Counted from the stretch's first letter, positions 28,338-37,842 are shown. The stretch is DNA of 64,000 nt from Algoriphagus vanfongensis DSM 17529 (GCF_000429465.1 NZ_AUBX01000010.1:62001-126000), one strand, 5' to 3'. Made by a program: numbers and translations. The notes: generated by a model from the sequence alone, not told the origin.

Positions 28338-29663
28338 TTACTGTAAGAAGCCTCGTGGATTTGCCACTTCAAAGTAGCCAAAGTCTGCCTCAGAATTATT
28401 GGTATCCATGAGTACCACTCGGTCACCGAAAGTCTTGGAAGTTTTGCGGATCACAGACTGGGAAGAATAAGATCCTCCAGGCACATAGGTATAGGTAGCA
28501 TCCAGTGAGGTTGCTAGTTTTCTTGGAACCTGATTCGTCGGTGATGGCTGGATTTCTACTGCATCCAAGATCAAATCAGCAGGAATCTGGAAGTAAAGCT
28601 TGGTAGTAGATTTGATCTCTGTGACATTAGGGGTAGCATAAGCAGGGAAAGACAATACATCAGTCTCACTTCTGAAAATCGCCACTGCCTCACGACCTGG
28701 ATTATCCAAAATAAAGTCACGGCCAAAGGAAAAGATATTGTTCATATTTGGCACATCCGGATTGTTGATATCCGACTCCAATGGAGAGCCACCGTCTTCT
28801 GCCAAGTACACTTCAAAATCAGCTCCGCTCAAATCTACGGTCAGGTCAGGATTGATGACTGTGACAGCCTCCCCTTTGTTTCCTGTAAACGGTGCTTTGT
28901 GATTGACAGCCGTCTGGGCTACGATGATACTTTTGCCCGGATACACTGGATAATCCTCTCCTGTTCCTGGGAATTGATAGATCCATTTTGCATAAAGGTA
29001 GTTTTCATTGGCATCATCTGTCGCTGCCATACCGATGGATTGAGCCCAGTCATATTGACCATTGGACAAATAACCAGCTCCTGTTCCTTCACTGGTTTTC
29101 CCCAATGCTCCCATCACATAAAGACCATCTACATAAATAGTATCGTTGGAGTTGTTATAGATCTCGACAAATTGATCTCTAAACAAAGCTCCTTCTACTC
29201 GATCAGAACCAGAATTGTACACCTGCTTGATCACCAAATCCCCTACTCTTCCTGATTCCAAAGTCAAGGTCATGGCAGAAGTAGCCGTAGTGATCGCAAA
29301 GCCAGACTGAGAAGCGTTGAATACGACTTCTTCCTGATCAGTGGATACACCTGCAAAAGCTTCAAATTCACTAGCCGTATATGATTTTCTGGCGATGATG
29401 TCATAGGTTCCGGATGGTACACCTTCCAGTAGCAACTGACCAGAGGCATCTGTGATGCCATCATAGACTTGCTGAGAAGTCACATTCGTTAAGGTCACAT
29501 TGACTCCATCGGCTGATTGACCGTTGAAATCAGAACTATACACCACATGAAGAGACAGATCCACTGGCTGTACACGGGGTCCGTCTTCTTTGTCTTCGCA
29601 GGAAAAGCCAACGACAGCGAGGGCTATCCAGACTAGGGTTTTGAGGTAGTTATTTTTCGTCAT
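28338..29663 (-). CDS. DUF4876 family lipoprotein
   Basis: 441 residues with lipobox VVGFSC (Cys at about 22). An N-terminal carboxypeptidase-regulatory-like fold (VNVTLTNVTSQQVYDGITDASGQLLLEGVPSG) is followed by a lamin-tail-like domain, e.g. QVYNSGSDRVEGALFRDQFVEIYNNSNDTIYVDGLYVMG. This combination matches DUF4876, usually encoded next to a TonB receptor. Probably a surface or periplasmic binding partner of the receptor whose gene ends 1 nt upstream. Confidence 0.75.
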   Translation of the reverse strand: MTKNNYLKTLVWIALAVVGFSCEDKEDGPRVQPVDLSLHVVYSSDFNGQSADGVNVTLTNVTSQQVYDGITDASGQLLLEGVPSGTYDIIARKSYTASEFEAFAGVSTDQEEVVFNASQSGFAITTATSAMTLTLESGRVGDLVIKQVYNSGSDRVEGALFRDQFVEIYNNSNDTIYVDGLYVMGALGKTSEGTGAGYLSNGQYDWAQSIGMAATDDANENYLYAKWIYQFPGTGEDYPVYPGKSIIVAQTAVNHKAPFTGNKGEAVTVINPDLTVDLSGADFEVYLAEDGGSPLESDINNPDVPNMNNIFSFGRDFILDNPGREAVAIFRSETDVLSFPAYATPNVTEIKSTTKLYFQIPADLILDAVEIQPSPTNQVPRKLATSLDATYTYVPGGSYSSQSVIRKTSKTFGDRVVLMDTNNSEADFGYFEVANPRGFLQ

Positions 29664-29664
29664 T

Positions 29665-32391
29665 TTACTTTAGTTTATAGTTTAGTTCTAGTCCAAAATA
29701 AGGTTCTTGATTGAGCAGCTGTTCGACTAATCCTTCCGTATTGATCACCTCTGGTCGGATATTAAGGAAGTTATTTGCGAAGAAGCTGAAGCGTACATCT
29801 TTGCCCAGATTCTTGCTGAGATTCATGTGGAAATTGAAGTAAACAAAGTCCGGCTTTCTGTAAAATTCCCCTTCGGAAGGCTCCCGATTGATGACCGCAT
29901 AGTCTGGGGAGTCCCGTTCAGACTCGGGGATTTCATGACGGATAAGATTGGAATCCAAATAGGCTATTGCCTGGTTGGAAGCATCAAAACTTCTGGTGTA
30001 AGTGGTGATAAAGGCTTGCGAGCGAATGGTAAACAGCAATCCAAGCCGAGATAAATGATGGTTGATCGTCAGCAAACCGGTCGAGTTTCCAGACCTGCTT
30101 TTGGTATGGTCATAGACACCATACCAGATCTCATCTGTTTCCTGCCAATTCGGTTTCTTTGTCAACGTTTCCCGATCCATATAGGACTCAGATTGGTACC
30201 AAGAAAGGTTCAGCTGGAATGAGGTGCGTATGGATTGGATGGTTTTGACCGAAAAGATCATCTCCAAACCCATATTGTCATTAAAAGCGGAATTGCTCAC
30301 CTCTCGCTCGGTCATCAAGACAGGACTAAAAGTCCCGGTTCTTTGAAAGATTGGTTTCTGCCCTTCCCGTACCTCTACTATCTCATAGTCTGGCAACTCA
30401 ATCCTTTGCATGTTACTATTGATCGAAAATCCGTCACGGATACTTTTTTGAAAGGCTGTCAGACTGAGATTAAATTGACCGAAAGTGGTATTCATCCCCA
30501 ACTCTTTGGTATCAGATCGCATCGATTTCAGACCCGTCGCAGCATTGGGTACCAAGTGGGTATAGACCAAATACAGGCTTTCGCTTTCCAGCCCATTGAA
30601 ATAATTGAGCAAGGTAAAATCCTCGTATTGGGGCCCAGGATATAAATGCACCAAACCGGGAGCTTTGAAGGCCAATCCGTAAGCCATCGTAAGATTGAGA
30701 TTTTCTTTGAGCGCCAACCTTCCGTTTATTCTTGGAGAAAGATTCAGTTTGGATAGCTGAACATCTCCCCTCACTCCCAAGCTGAGGTTAAACTGCTTAT
30801 CCCAAATTCTCCCACTCATTCGATCCTCTACAAAAGCTCCGAATTGCCACAGTTCTGGACTGATCTCTTTGTAGCTCATGGGACGTTCGTTGGTGCTGGC
30901 TCCAGCAAACCTCATCGGCCTCATGGGGTCAAAAACTCTCCCATCTCCAAAATTACCGTTGTACTTCAGATTAAGACCATAAGCGACTGTATGGCTGAGT
31001 TGTGAAGCCTTAAAAGCTTTGTGAAAATTGGTGTTGATGGAAAAATTGACCGGTAACCCTTTGATTCTTCTTTCTGACCGATAGGAGCTTGGATGGAATG
31101 TCCCAATATTCACCCCTGCCTCTGTAGCCGCTGTGACAGGAAGCACGCCCGGATTGACGAATTGATCCAAGTAAGAAAGGCTCTTTCCCACACTTGCTCC
31201 AAAAGAAACCCGCATATCATCCGCCAATTTGGACTTGAGATAAAAAGAGGTCCTATTGGATAGCGAAAGGCTGGTATTTTGGTAGTAAACTTTCTTTTCT
31301 GTCCCAAAATCAGGATCGATTTTAAAATCATCCAGATTGGTATTGAAACTCAAATTGAGTGAGTTTTTGATCTGCTTATTTTCTCCGAAATATTGATCCC
31401 AGAGTACGGAAGCGGCGATTCTGTTGTAAGATTTGATTTTGTCCCGCCGGTCAGGATTGCTATTGAGATAGTCCAGATTGAAGAAAAACGATTGTTTTTC
31501 ATTGACTTGGATACCTTTGGACAAGCTCAGATTGGTATTGCCAGCTCCTTGACGAACGTTGAAATTGAGAGGAGATTTTCCGGCAGCAGTTTCGATGATG
31601 ATGGCTCCGTCTGAGATGTCGCCATACTGCGCAGAAGCTACCCCTTGGATCACCTCCACTTTTTCGATGTTACCGACTGGGATTTGCCTCAAATCAAAAC
31701 CTCCGCCTGCATTGTCTCCGGTTGCGTAGTTATTGGACCCAAAGCTAGTCGAGCCAAAAGACCGAAAAATCCCGGCAGTAGTTGGGCTTAGGCCTTGCAT
31801 ATTGCTGTTGTTGTCCACAGCATTTCCATTGATCACGAGACCTATACCAAAAGCATTGTTCAAGGACTGCTGAGAAGAAAGAGATCCTCTGAAGTTAATG
31901 GTTTGCGCACCTTGCAGCTGAGGATTGGTGATCGTTTGCCCGGGGATCAGCTTGAGCAACTCTCCCAAACTGTTTGATTGAGATTGTTCGATTGTCGTCC
32001 GATCTAGCTTGAAAGCCGATGCCGAGACATTTTCTTCATCTCGCACTGCCGAAACGGTGACTTCATCCATAAAGAGATCATTGTCCTCCATGTAGATGAT
32101 CAGGCCCTTTCCGGATGTGAAATCCTCTTCTTTTAAAGCTATTTTTCGAGGAGACTTGCCCACAAAAGTTGCCGTCAAAATGACTCCATTCCACTCTCCA
32201 TTGGGCAAGGAAATAGTGAAATTCCCAGTTTCATCAGAAATAGTAAAGGCATTTTCACCCACTCTGATGGTCACAAAAGGCAGCGCTTCTTTTGTGGACA
32301 CATCGATCACAGAACCTTTCAAAACTACTTTCTGAGCAAAAGTTGTGGTCGTGATTAGTAGGGCAATTATTAGAAAATAGAAACTTCGCAT
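29665..32391 (-). CDS. TonB-dependent receptor with carboxypeptidase-regulatory-like domain
   Basis: 908 residues. Signal peptide (to TTFAQ), an N-terminal beta-sandwich (LKGSVIDVSTKEALPFVTIRVG), TonB plug (LLKLIPGQTITNPQLQGAQTINFRG and VEKVEVIQGVASAQYGDISDGAI in parts), then a 22-strand barrel with a terminal aromatic-rich strand. It is not a SusC type and has no SusD partner. First gene of a four-gene operon with DUF4876, DUF6850-like and cytochrome peroxidase genes. Upstream, near 32421-32434, TTTAGAATTAATCT resembles a degenerate inverted repeat of the kind seen at iron-regulated promoters; this is suggestive only. Confidence 0.9.
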   Translation of the reverse strand: MRSFYFLIIALLITTTTFAQKVVLKGSVIDVSTKEALPFVTIRVGENAFTISDETGNFTISLPNGEWNGVILTATFVGKSPRKIALKEEDFTSGKGLIIYMEDNDLFMDEVTVSAVRDEENVSASAFKLDRTTIEQSQSNSLGELLKLIPGQTITNPQLQGAQTINFRGSLSSQQSLNNAFGIGLVINGNAVDNNSNMQGLSPTTAGIFRSFGSTSFGSNNYATGDNAGGGFDLRQIPVGNIEKVEVIQGVASAQYGDISDGAIIIETAAGKSPLNFNVRQGAGNTNLSLSKGIQVNEKQSFFFNLDYLNSNPDRRDKIKSYNRIAASVLWDQYFGENKQIKNSLNLSFNTNLDDFKIDPDFGTEKKVYYQNTSLSLSNRTSFYLKSKLADDMRVSFGASVGKSLSYLDQFVNPGVLPVTAATEAGVNIGTFHPSSYRSERRIKGLPVNFSINTNFHKAFKASQLSHTVAYGLNLKYNGNFGDGRVFDPMRPMRFAGASTNERPMSYKEISPELWQFGAFVEDRMSGRIWDKQFNLSLGVRGDVQLSKLNLSPRINGRLALKENLNLTMAYGLAFKAPGLVHLYPGPQYEDFTLLNYFNGLESESLYLVYTHLVPNAATGLKSMRSDTKELGMNTTFGQFNLSLTAFQKSIRDGFSINSNMQRIELPDYEIVEVREGQKPIFQRTGTFSPVLMTEREVSNSAFNDNMGLEMIFSVKTIQSIRTSFQLNLSWYQSESYMDRETLTKKPNWQETDEIWYGVYDHTKSRSGNSTGLLTINHHLSRLGLLFTIRSQAFITTYTRSFDASNQAIAYLDSNLIRHEIPESERDSPDYAVINREPSEGEFYRKPDFVYFNFHMNLSKNLGKDVRFSFFANNFLNIRPEVINTEGLVEQLLNQEPYFGLELNYKLK

Positions 32392-32553
32392 GACTCTGAA
32401 TGAGTCGCAAAATTAGTTTATTTAGAATTAATCTATTTAAATAAATCAAAAAATTCACTCACTCAGCCTTAAACCACTGATATCAAGTGAAATATATTTT
32501 AGTCCATTTTCTGTGATTTAGTAGATTTGAACGACATACTTCCACAAGGATAG

Positions 32554-34461
32554 TTACGGATTAAGAGTTGGGGGCAATGTCAATCTGAACTCTGTTCCCT
32601 CTCCAGGATGGCTCTCCACCTTCATTTTCACTCCGATACTATCCGCAAAATCTTTGGTCAGAAGAAGCCCGATCCCACTACCCCTCTCTCCCTGTGTGCC
32701 CGGAGTCGAGAGTTTTTTTGAGAAAACTTGCTGCAGCTGCCTCTCATCCATCCCCATACCCGTATCACGGATTATCACATGCTGTCCGTCTACTTGAACG
32801 TTGACAGTTCCGTATTCGTCGGTGAACTTCAATGCATTGGAAATCAAATTTCGAATGATCAAAGTCAACCTATCTTTATCTATTTGTATCACAAAATTTG
32901 GTGGAACTTCATTGTGAAAATGAATCTTCTTTTGTTCGATCTGTGCACTGAAGACTTTTTGGATTTCTTCTACCAATTCAAAAAGAACTACCGTTGTATT
33001 TTCGACTTTATTCTCATCCATCTGGGTACGAGCCCACGTGAGAATATTTTGGAGCATCCCGGTCGTGTTGGCGGTTTCTTTAGAGACATTTTGTAATACA
33101 AAATCAATCTCATCCCCCTCAAGATCCCCGGATTTCCACAAGTTCAAAGCGCCATTGAGACTGGATATCGGACCTCTGAGATCATGAGAAATAATAGAAA
33201 ATAGCTTCTCTCGAAAATGGTTGGACTCCAGCAAAGCTTCGGATTGTTTTCGGACCAAGGCATTACTTTCCGAAAGTTTCTGATTCGTCAGGGAAATTTT
33301 TCTGTTGTTTTTCCATTGGAGCCACAAAAGGACTACAAGCACCATTCCCAGAGCTATTGAACCTAAGAGCAGTTCACGATTTCGTTTTAATTTTAAAGAA
33401 GTGAGTGCTTCGGATTGTTCCATTTTTTGGAGCTCCAGCTCTTTTTTTTCATTCTCATATTTGGCAGAAAGCTCCTCCCTGATCATCTCCCTGCTTTCGT
33501 TGAAAACCGAATCTGAATTCTGCTGATCGATCTTAAGAAACTCATAAGCTTTTTGATAATCACCCTGCTCTTTGTAGAGTTCACTCAACTGCTTGGCTGC
33601 AATTCCTATCTGAAAAGGGGATTGGATTTCTTTGGCTAATTCGAAAGCCTCACTCGAACTTTGGATCGCCGCTGTCTGCTGTCCCAGCTCTCTTTGATAT
33701 CTGGCAAGTCGGTTTAGGCCTGACAAGATCCCTTCCACATTTTGATTCTTCCTACTTAGAGCTAATGATTTGGTGATTAGTTGGGAAGATTTCCGCAGAT
33801 CGCCTTCAGTTTCATACAAATCAGAAAGCTGAATCAAGGTTTGCACCTGTCCTCCTTCATCACCAAATTTCTCTTTCAAAACCAGTGATTTTTCCAAGTA
33901 ATCCTTTGCCTGCGCAAAATCCTCTTCTTGCTGAAAGGATTGCCAGGCATCCCGATAGTAGCTCCCCAAGTTATTATAGAGCAAACTCATCCCCCGCTCA
34001 TGCCCGAGTGCTTTTGCGATGTCCAGTGAAATCTTATACTGCTCTACCGCCAGAGGCAGCTTGCTCAATCGATAATAAATATTGCCCAAATTGAGGTAAG
34101 ACTCCATGACCCCCACCGAATCCCCAAGACTTTCACGGATTTTGAGCGCATCAAAATGCGACTCAAGCGCCATTTCATATTCACTTTGGATCAAATAGCA
34201 CACTCCGATCAAGTTGTAGGCAGAGGCCTGAAGTCCTGGCAAGTCCAACTTGGTAGAAAGCTCCAAGCTTTGACGTGACAGCTCCAATGCTGTATCTTGA
34301 TTTTGGGCATAGTAGCTTTTGGCCAAATCCAAGAGCAATGCAGATTTGCTCGAATCATTGGATGAAGTACGAATCTGCTCTAAAAGCTGAAGCCGAGGAT
34401 TGGAGTCAGAGGTGGGAGACTGATAGAGAAGGGCTATCAGAAAGATGGAGACTAGAGACAC
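32554..34461 (-). CDS. TPR sensor histidine kinase
   Basis: 635 residues, starting at a GTG that directly follows a stop codon. A signal-like hydrophobic N-terminus is followed by about seven TPR repeats (residues 40-310, e.g. SAYNLIGVCYLIQSEYEMALESHFDAL and GNIYYRLSKLPLAVEQYK), a coiled coil, a transmembrane helix (LLLGSIALGMVLVVLLWLQW), a second coiled coil, then HisKA with FSIISHDLRGPI and an HATPase domain with the N, G1 and G2 boxes (NLISNALKF, DTGMGMD, GSGIGLLL). Periplasmic TPRs probably sense a protein or peptide ligand. No cognate regulator is adjacent. Confidence 0.88.
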   Translation of the reverse strand: MSLVSIFLIALLYQSPTSDSNPRLQLLEQIRTSSNDSSKSALLLDLAKSYYAQNQDTALELSRQSLELSTKLDLPGLQASAYNLIGVCYLIQSEYEMALESHFDALKIRESLGDSVGVMESYLNLGNIYYRLSKLPLAVEQYKISLDIAKALGHERGMSLLYNNLGSYYRDAWQSFQQEEDFAQAKDYLEKSLVLKEKFGDEGGQVQTLIQLSDLYETEGDLRKSSQLITKSLALSRKNQNVEGILSGLNRLARYQRELGQQTAAIQSSSEAFELAKEIQSPFQIGIAAKQLSELYKEQGDYQKAYEFLKIDQQNSDSVFNESREMIREELSAKYENEKKELELQKMEQSEALTSLKLKRNRELLLGSIALGMVLVVLLWLQWKNNRKISLTNQKLSESNALVRKQSEALLESNHFREKLFSIISHDLRGPISSLNGALNLWKSGDLEGDEIDFVLQNVSKETANTTGMLQNILTWARTQMDENKVENTTVVLFELVEEIQKVFSAQIEQKKIHFHNEVPPNFVIQIDKDRLTLIIRNLISNALKFTDEYGTVNVQVDGQHVIIRDTGMGMDERQLQQVFSKKLSTPGTQGERGSGIGLLLTKDFADSIGVKMKVESHPGEGTEFRLTLPPTLNP

Positions 34462-34608
34462 TCAATAAGTACGTTAGAAGGGCTGAGTAAAAAGAATAGC
34501 CAATCTACTACATTCTCCTTTAATTGAGAAAACAGAATTTTGTGAATGGAATTCATTTCAAGAGTTTCTAAAAAATCAATCATTCCTTCAATCCTATTTG
34601 GAAAGGTC

Positions 34609-37296
34609 TTAGAATTTCCTCAGCACATTCAAGGTAAGGTAGTGAAACTTGTAGCCAGTTCCAGAGGTAGCTGCCACGTTGCTCCACTGCGCATTTAGTC
34701 CAAAATCGAACCCATGAACCCGATAATTTATTTCAGCTTGACCCCGCAAGGTCGGGTCCCAACTTTGCTTTTCAATCTGCTGCATTCCCCCGGCAACTTG
34801 GAGTTTTAAAGCCAACTTAGAGATCAATGGCAACGGCGTGCTGTAATCTACAAATACCTCCGTGCTCAGAAACTGCTCGGGAGCAAAGTATAAATCAGTC
34901 TCTGAATCGGCATAAGCTAAGGCAGAAAAATTAATGCCTGTCTTCAAGGTAGGCTCTGTTCTCAATAATCTATAAATAGAACCAAAAAACTGTATTCTGG
35001 AATTTTCATCATTGAGCATCCCATAACTTCCCTGGGAGTAAAACCCTGTCTTGCCATCAAACATGATATGAGTCACATACCCCAAATTTTGAATTCGGAT
35101 ATCCTTGCCAAGCAAATCTGCTGTAAAATTGAGAATGTCTGAGCTATAGGTAACTCCTACCATCCGACGATCATGCGGCTGATACTTTGTCTCAACTTTC
35201 CCCGTGACCCCAGTGAAAGAATCCCCTGTCTCTGGCGACACTTTCTGTACTACCACCTCTGCAGCACTTTCCCAAGCAGGAGACCACTTTCGGCTGATGG
35301 ATGCAGACACAAAGTTGGATTTGGTGACTTGATTTTCAGGAGCGCGCACTTGACTAGCACCCAGTCTGACCCCCACTTGCAAGGCAGCATTGGATTGGTT
35401 TTGCCAAAAAACCGACTGTTCTGTTCTTGTATTGCTAGCCACATCGGAGAAATATCCTGCACTTAGTCCCACAGTTTGCAAGTCCCCTGTGGCCAGTTTC
35501 TCCTCTAGTAGTTGCTTTTGAGAGGTAGATATATTATCCCCATATCGGTGAACCAACTCGCCGGATTTCTCCCATTGTTTTTTGCCGATCAAGACCTCCG
35601 CATATTCCTGAATGTAGGCAGGATCTGGATATTCCTGCACCAGCGTATCATAGTAAGACAATCCCTCGGAGTAATTTCCGGAGGTAGTATGAAGCCGGGC
35701 TTGCATCACCAAATACTGATCGTGATCTACCTGACTCTCATTATCTTCCAGAAACAATTGAGCTTCCTTAGTTTTGACATTCCAGAGAAATGCATTGAAA
35801 TAGTTTACTATAGCTCCCTTATGGCTTTGATCCTGAATCCAAGCAGCTTGCGCTGACTCCAAAGCTTTACCAGGCTTTTTATTCATAAATAGCGCATAGG
35901 AAAGGTTGATCAAAGCGATGGTTTTTTCATACTCTAGTGGGATCAATTGAGAATACACCTCGACTGCCTGTTCAAAATCACGATTCTGCAGACAAAGATC
36001 TCCTTTGAAAAGCAGGATTTGCGCATCCTCTTTATTCACTGAGAGAATATTATCCAATTGGAAAATGGCAGCAGAATAGTCGCCTGCAGCTCTTAGTCGA
36101 GTCGCTTCTTGTATGTATTCTTCCCGCTGAGACAGTTCTAGCTTAGTGTTTTGGGCCAATACCAAATTGGAATAAAAGAATATTCCCAAAAATCCAATAA
36201 CTTTAACTATAGTAAGTATAGAACACTTCAATTGCTCTAGCACATGGAAATACACTTCAGCGATTTTTTGATAACTGGACAAGAAAAACCCGCTCTCAAA
36301 GTAGAAATCAGAGGGGAAGCCAAAGGGAGTCATAACGAAATCCTGAGAAATAGACTGGATGACATGGTCCATCGGGATGTCAACTTGGTCTATTTGGACA
36401 TCAAAGGAATGACTGACAACGACCTGGGATTCATCAATGAACTCATTCACCTTCATTCTACTTTGGCTAATCATTCCAAAAAACTCATCTTGCTTTATCA
36501 AAAAGGATCTCCTTTCGAGACTTGGATCACTACCTCGGGAATAGATAAATTCATCACTTTGGCTATCACTGCATAAAGCTTTGCAAAACACCATATCCCA
36601 CAAAGAAGCTAACAGCACTCCATAAAAAACCGCACCTCCGGCCATCATAAATCCATCCCAAAAGGAAATAAACACTGGATAAAACACTGTCCTAATAAGA
36701 ATAGCCAAAGCAGCTACCACCAATACGAGCAACCAGAATATCATGGAGCGCTTGCTTGGATAAGTCGTAACAGCAACTTTTTTCAGACATATCAATTCAC
36801 TTCCTACCCAAATCAAACCGATCACGCTGAGACTATACTGAAGGAACTCGTAAACAGGAACTCCTATAAAAGAAGCTTCCAGAAACGGAAGAGATGAAAC
36901 AAGCCATCCATCGAAATGTGTCATACCGTCCAATAGCAAGTGGGTACCAATCCCTATTAAAATAGACAGCAAAAGCATCGCAAATGAAGTAGGAAGTAGC
37001 CCTTTCTTAGGCTGATCCAAATAGCCAATCATTCGCTCTTTCACCCAAAGTGGACTGGCGAGGATCAGAGGTTTTTTGATCACATGATGTATCAAAACCA
37101 CCATCAGCAATGCCACGGGAAGATCAAATAAGATAATGCCCGCAGGAGTATGCCCTATATTTTCATCTAACCTCATCTTGAAGAAAAACTCCAAATCAGG
37201 CACCATACTGCCTATCACCAAGCCTGTCTGAGACAAACGGTTTGAAGACTTACTTACAGATAATATGGCTGCTGGATGTGAAAATGTAAAAGGCAT
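34609..37296 (-). CDS. 895-codon open frame: DUF4184-like membrane domain joined to TPR + outer-membrane barrel protein
   Basis: Three parts lie in one frame. Residues 1-245 are a DUF4184-type membrane protein (MPFTFSHPAAIL, LGTHLLLDGMTHFDGW, several TM helices). Residues 246-350 have odd composition and are the exact codon-register antisense of a STAS-like gene. From about residue 352 a second secretion signal (SILTIVKVIGFLGIFFY..LAQ) leads into TPR repeats (AGDYSAAIFQLDNIL, NRDFEQAVEVYSQLIPLE) and a YaiO-like beta-barrel ending in NVLRKF. The barrel protein may therefore be translated on its own from a GTG at 36243 or a TTG at 36231, with the DUF4184 protein reading on into antisense sequence. 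Follows the response regulator gene by 11 nt. Confidence 0.6.
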   Translation of the reverse strand: MPFTFSHPAAILSVSKSSNRLSQTGLVIGSMVPDLEFFFKMRLDENIGHTPAGIILFDLPVALLMVVLIHHVIKKPLILASPLWVKERMIGYLDQPKKGLLPTSFAMLLLSILIGIGTHLLLDGMTHFDGWLVSSLPFLEASFIGVPVYEFLQYSLSVIGLIWVGSELICLKKVAVTTYPSKRSMIFWLLVLVVAALAILIRTVFYPVFISFWDGFMMAGGAVFYGVLLASLWDMVFCKALCSDSQSDEFIYSRGSDPSLERRSFLIKQDEFFGMISQSRMKVNEFIDESQVVVSHSFDVQIDQVDIPMDHVIQSISQDFVMTPFGFPSDFYFESGFFLSSYQKIAEVYFHVLEQLKCSILTIVKVIGFLGIFFYSNLVLAQNTKLELSQREEYIQEATRLRAAGDYSAAIFQLDNILSVNKEDAQILLFKGDLCLQNRDFEQAVEVYSQLIPLEYEKTIALINLSYALFMNKKPGKALESAQAAWIQDQSHKGAIVNYFNAFLWNVKTKEAQLFLEDNESQVDHDQYLVMQARLHTTSGNYSEGLSYYDTLVQEYPDPAYIQEYAEVLIGKKQWEKSGELVHRYGDNISTSQKQLLEEKLATGDLQTVGLSAGYFSDVASNTRTEQSVFWQNQSNAALQVGVRLGASQVRAPENQVTKSNFVSASISRKWSPAWESAAEVVVQKVSPETGDSFTGVTGKVETKYQPHDRRMVGVTYSSDILNFTADLLGKDIRIQNLGYVTHIMFDGKTGFYSQGSYGMLNDENSRIQFFGSIYRLLRTEPTLKTGINFSALAYADSETDLYFAPEQFLSTEVFVDYSTPLPLISKLALKLQVAGGMQQIEKQSWDPTLRGQAEINYRVHGFDFGLNAQWSNVAATSGTGYKFHYLTLNVLRKF
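36231..36243 (-). other. Probable internal start for the TPR/outer-membrane barrel protein
   Basis: On the minus strand a GTG at 36243-36241 and a TTG at 36231-36229 both open a good Sec signal peptide ending in LVLAQ. Starting here gives about 545 or 541 residues. The GTG is directly back to back with the ATG of the STAS-like gene on the plus strand. Confidence 0.5.
36244..36576 (+). CDS. STAS-domain-like protein, antisense within the 895-codon frame
   Basis: 110 residues. The central part follows the STAS (anti-sigma antagonist) pattern: a strand LVYLDIKGMT (48-57), a loop and helix NDLGFINELIHLHSTL, a strand KKLILLYQ (79-86), then ETWITTSGIDKFI at the end. The residue usually phosphorylated (Ser) corresponds to Asp60. 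Codon use (AAA for Lys, GAA for Glu, few rare codons) looks like the other genes here, whereas the antisense reading is rich in Phe, Ser and Gln. An in-frame stop lies two codons before the ATG. It may take part in partner switching, but no anti-sigma kinase is nearby. I think it is real. Confidence 0.6.
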   Translation: MEIHFSDFLITGQEKPALKVEIRGEAKGSHNEILRNRLDDMVHRDVNLVYLDIKGMTDNDLGFINELIHLHSTLANHSKKLILLYQKGSPFETWITTSGIDKFITLAITA

Positions 37297-37307
37297 GACG
37301 AATGGAA

Positions 37308-37694
37308 TTAGGCTACTTTGTTAGATTGAAAAGTGGACACCAGCTCCTTCACTACCTCATCAGTGACAGTGCTCTTCAGCAAGTATTCAGCGGAACCAAA
37401 CTCCATGGCCGCTATAGCGACTTCCAGACTCTCCAGTGCAGTACAAAATACCACCTCGACCTCTGGAGAACTTGCCTTTATCTTCTGAAGTATATCCAAG
37501 CCATCAGAATTGCTCATCTGATAATCCAGAAAAATCAACGCGGGGTTAAGATGAATCTGCTCCAGGCAGTCTACCCCATCCTCAAACGTGTGAATATCGG
37601 TAATTCCAATTCCGATCAAGATTTGCTCTAGGATAGCCGTCCAAAAAGGATCATCATCAACGATAAATGCAGGAAATGTTTGTAAATTTTTCAT
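37308..37694 (-). CDS. Single-domain response regulator (REC only)
   Basis: 128 residues from ATG 37694; a frame open to 37793 adds 33 unlikely residues. Receiver features are FIVDDDPFW (acidic pocket, residues 10-18), phospho-acceptor Asp57 in LIFLDYQM, VVFCTA (Thr switch) and YLLKS (Lys). No output domain. It resembles the N-terminal receiver of the sigma54 activator further right, which also begins with an IVxDDPWY/FIVDDDPFW stretch, so the two may be paralogues sharing a kinase. First gene of the operon leading into the DUF4184 frame; a tandem TTCC-N7-GGAA operator lies about 95 nt upstream. Confidence 0.88.
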   Translation of the reverse strand: MKNLQTFPAFIVDDDPFWTAILEQILIGIGITDIHTFEDGVDCLEQIHLNPALIFLDYQMSNSDGLDILQKIKASSPEVEVVFCTALESLEVAIAAMEFGSAEYLLKSTVTDEVVKELVSTFQSNKVA

Positions 37695-37785
37695 AGCTGT
37701 AATATTTACCCAGCTACTTTCCAATGCTGTACCAAACCCCGAAAAGAGCCAACACAGACAATATGGACAGTTTTCGAAAAAATAA

Positions 37786-37821
37786 AATTCCAAAATATGG
37801 AATTTCTTTCCAGTATTTGGA
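37786..37821. promoter_or_regulatory. Tandem TTCC-N7-GGAA operator upstream of the REC-only regulator
   Basis: AATTCC-AAAATAT-GGAATT is a perfect palindrome at 37786-37804; a second copy TTCC-AGTATTT-GGAT begins at 37808, 20 bp after the first TTCC (37788). It lies in the gap between the hybrid kinase stop and the response regulator start. A weak sigma54-like GG-N10-GC pair sits at 37725-37740 on the minus strand, one helical turn further away than at the H-NOX promoter. Confidence 0.65.
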
Positions 37822-37842
37822 TACTAAAGGCGTGGTAGATTA

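Noticed and set aside
32411..32450. Possible iron Fur box upstream of the TonB receptor at 32391
   Set aside because: AT-rich sequence makes such inverted repeats likely by chance; arms are short and imperfect, so it is mentioned only in the gene entry.
37725..37740. Weak sigma54-like promoter GG-N10-GC before the REC-only regulator
   Set aside because: Only 5 of 12 consensus positions match; kept as a remark in the operator entry, not as a promoter call.
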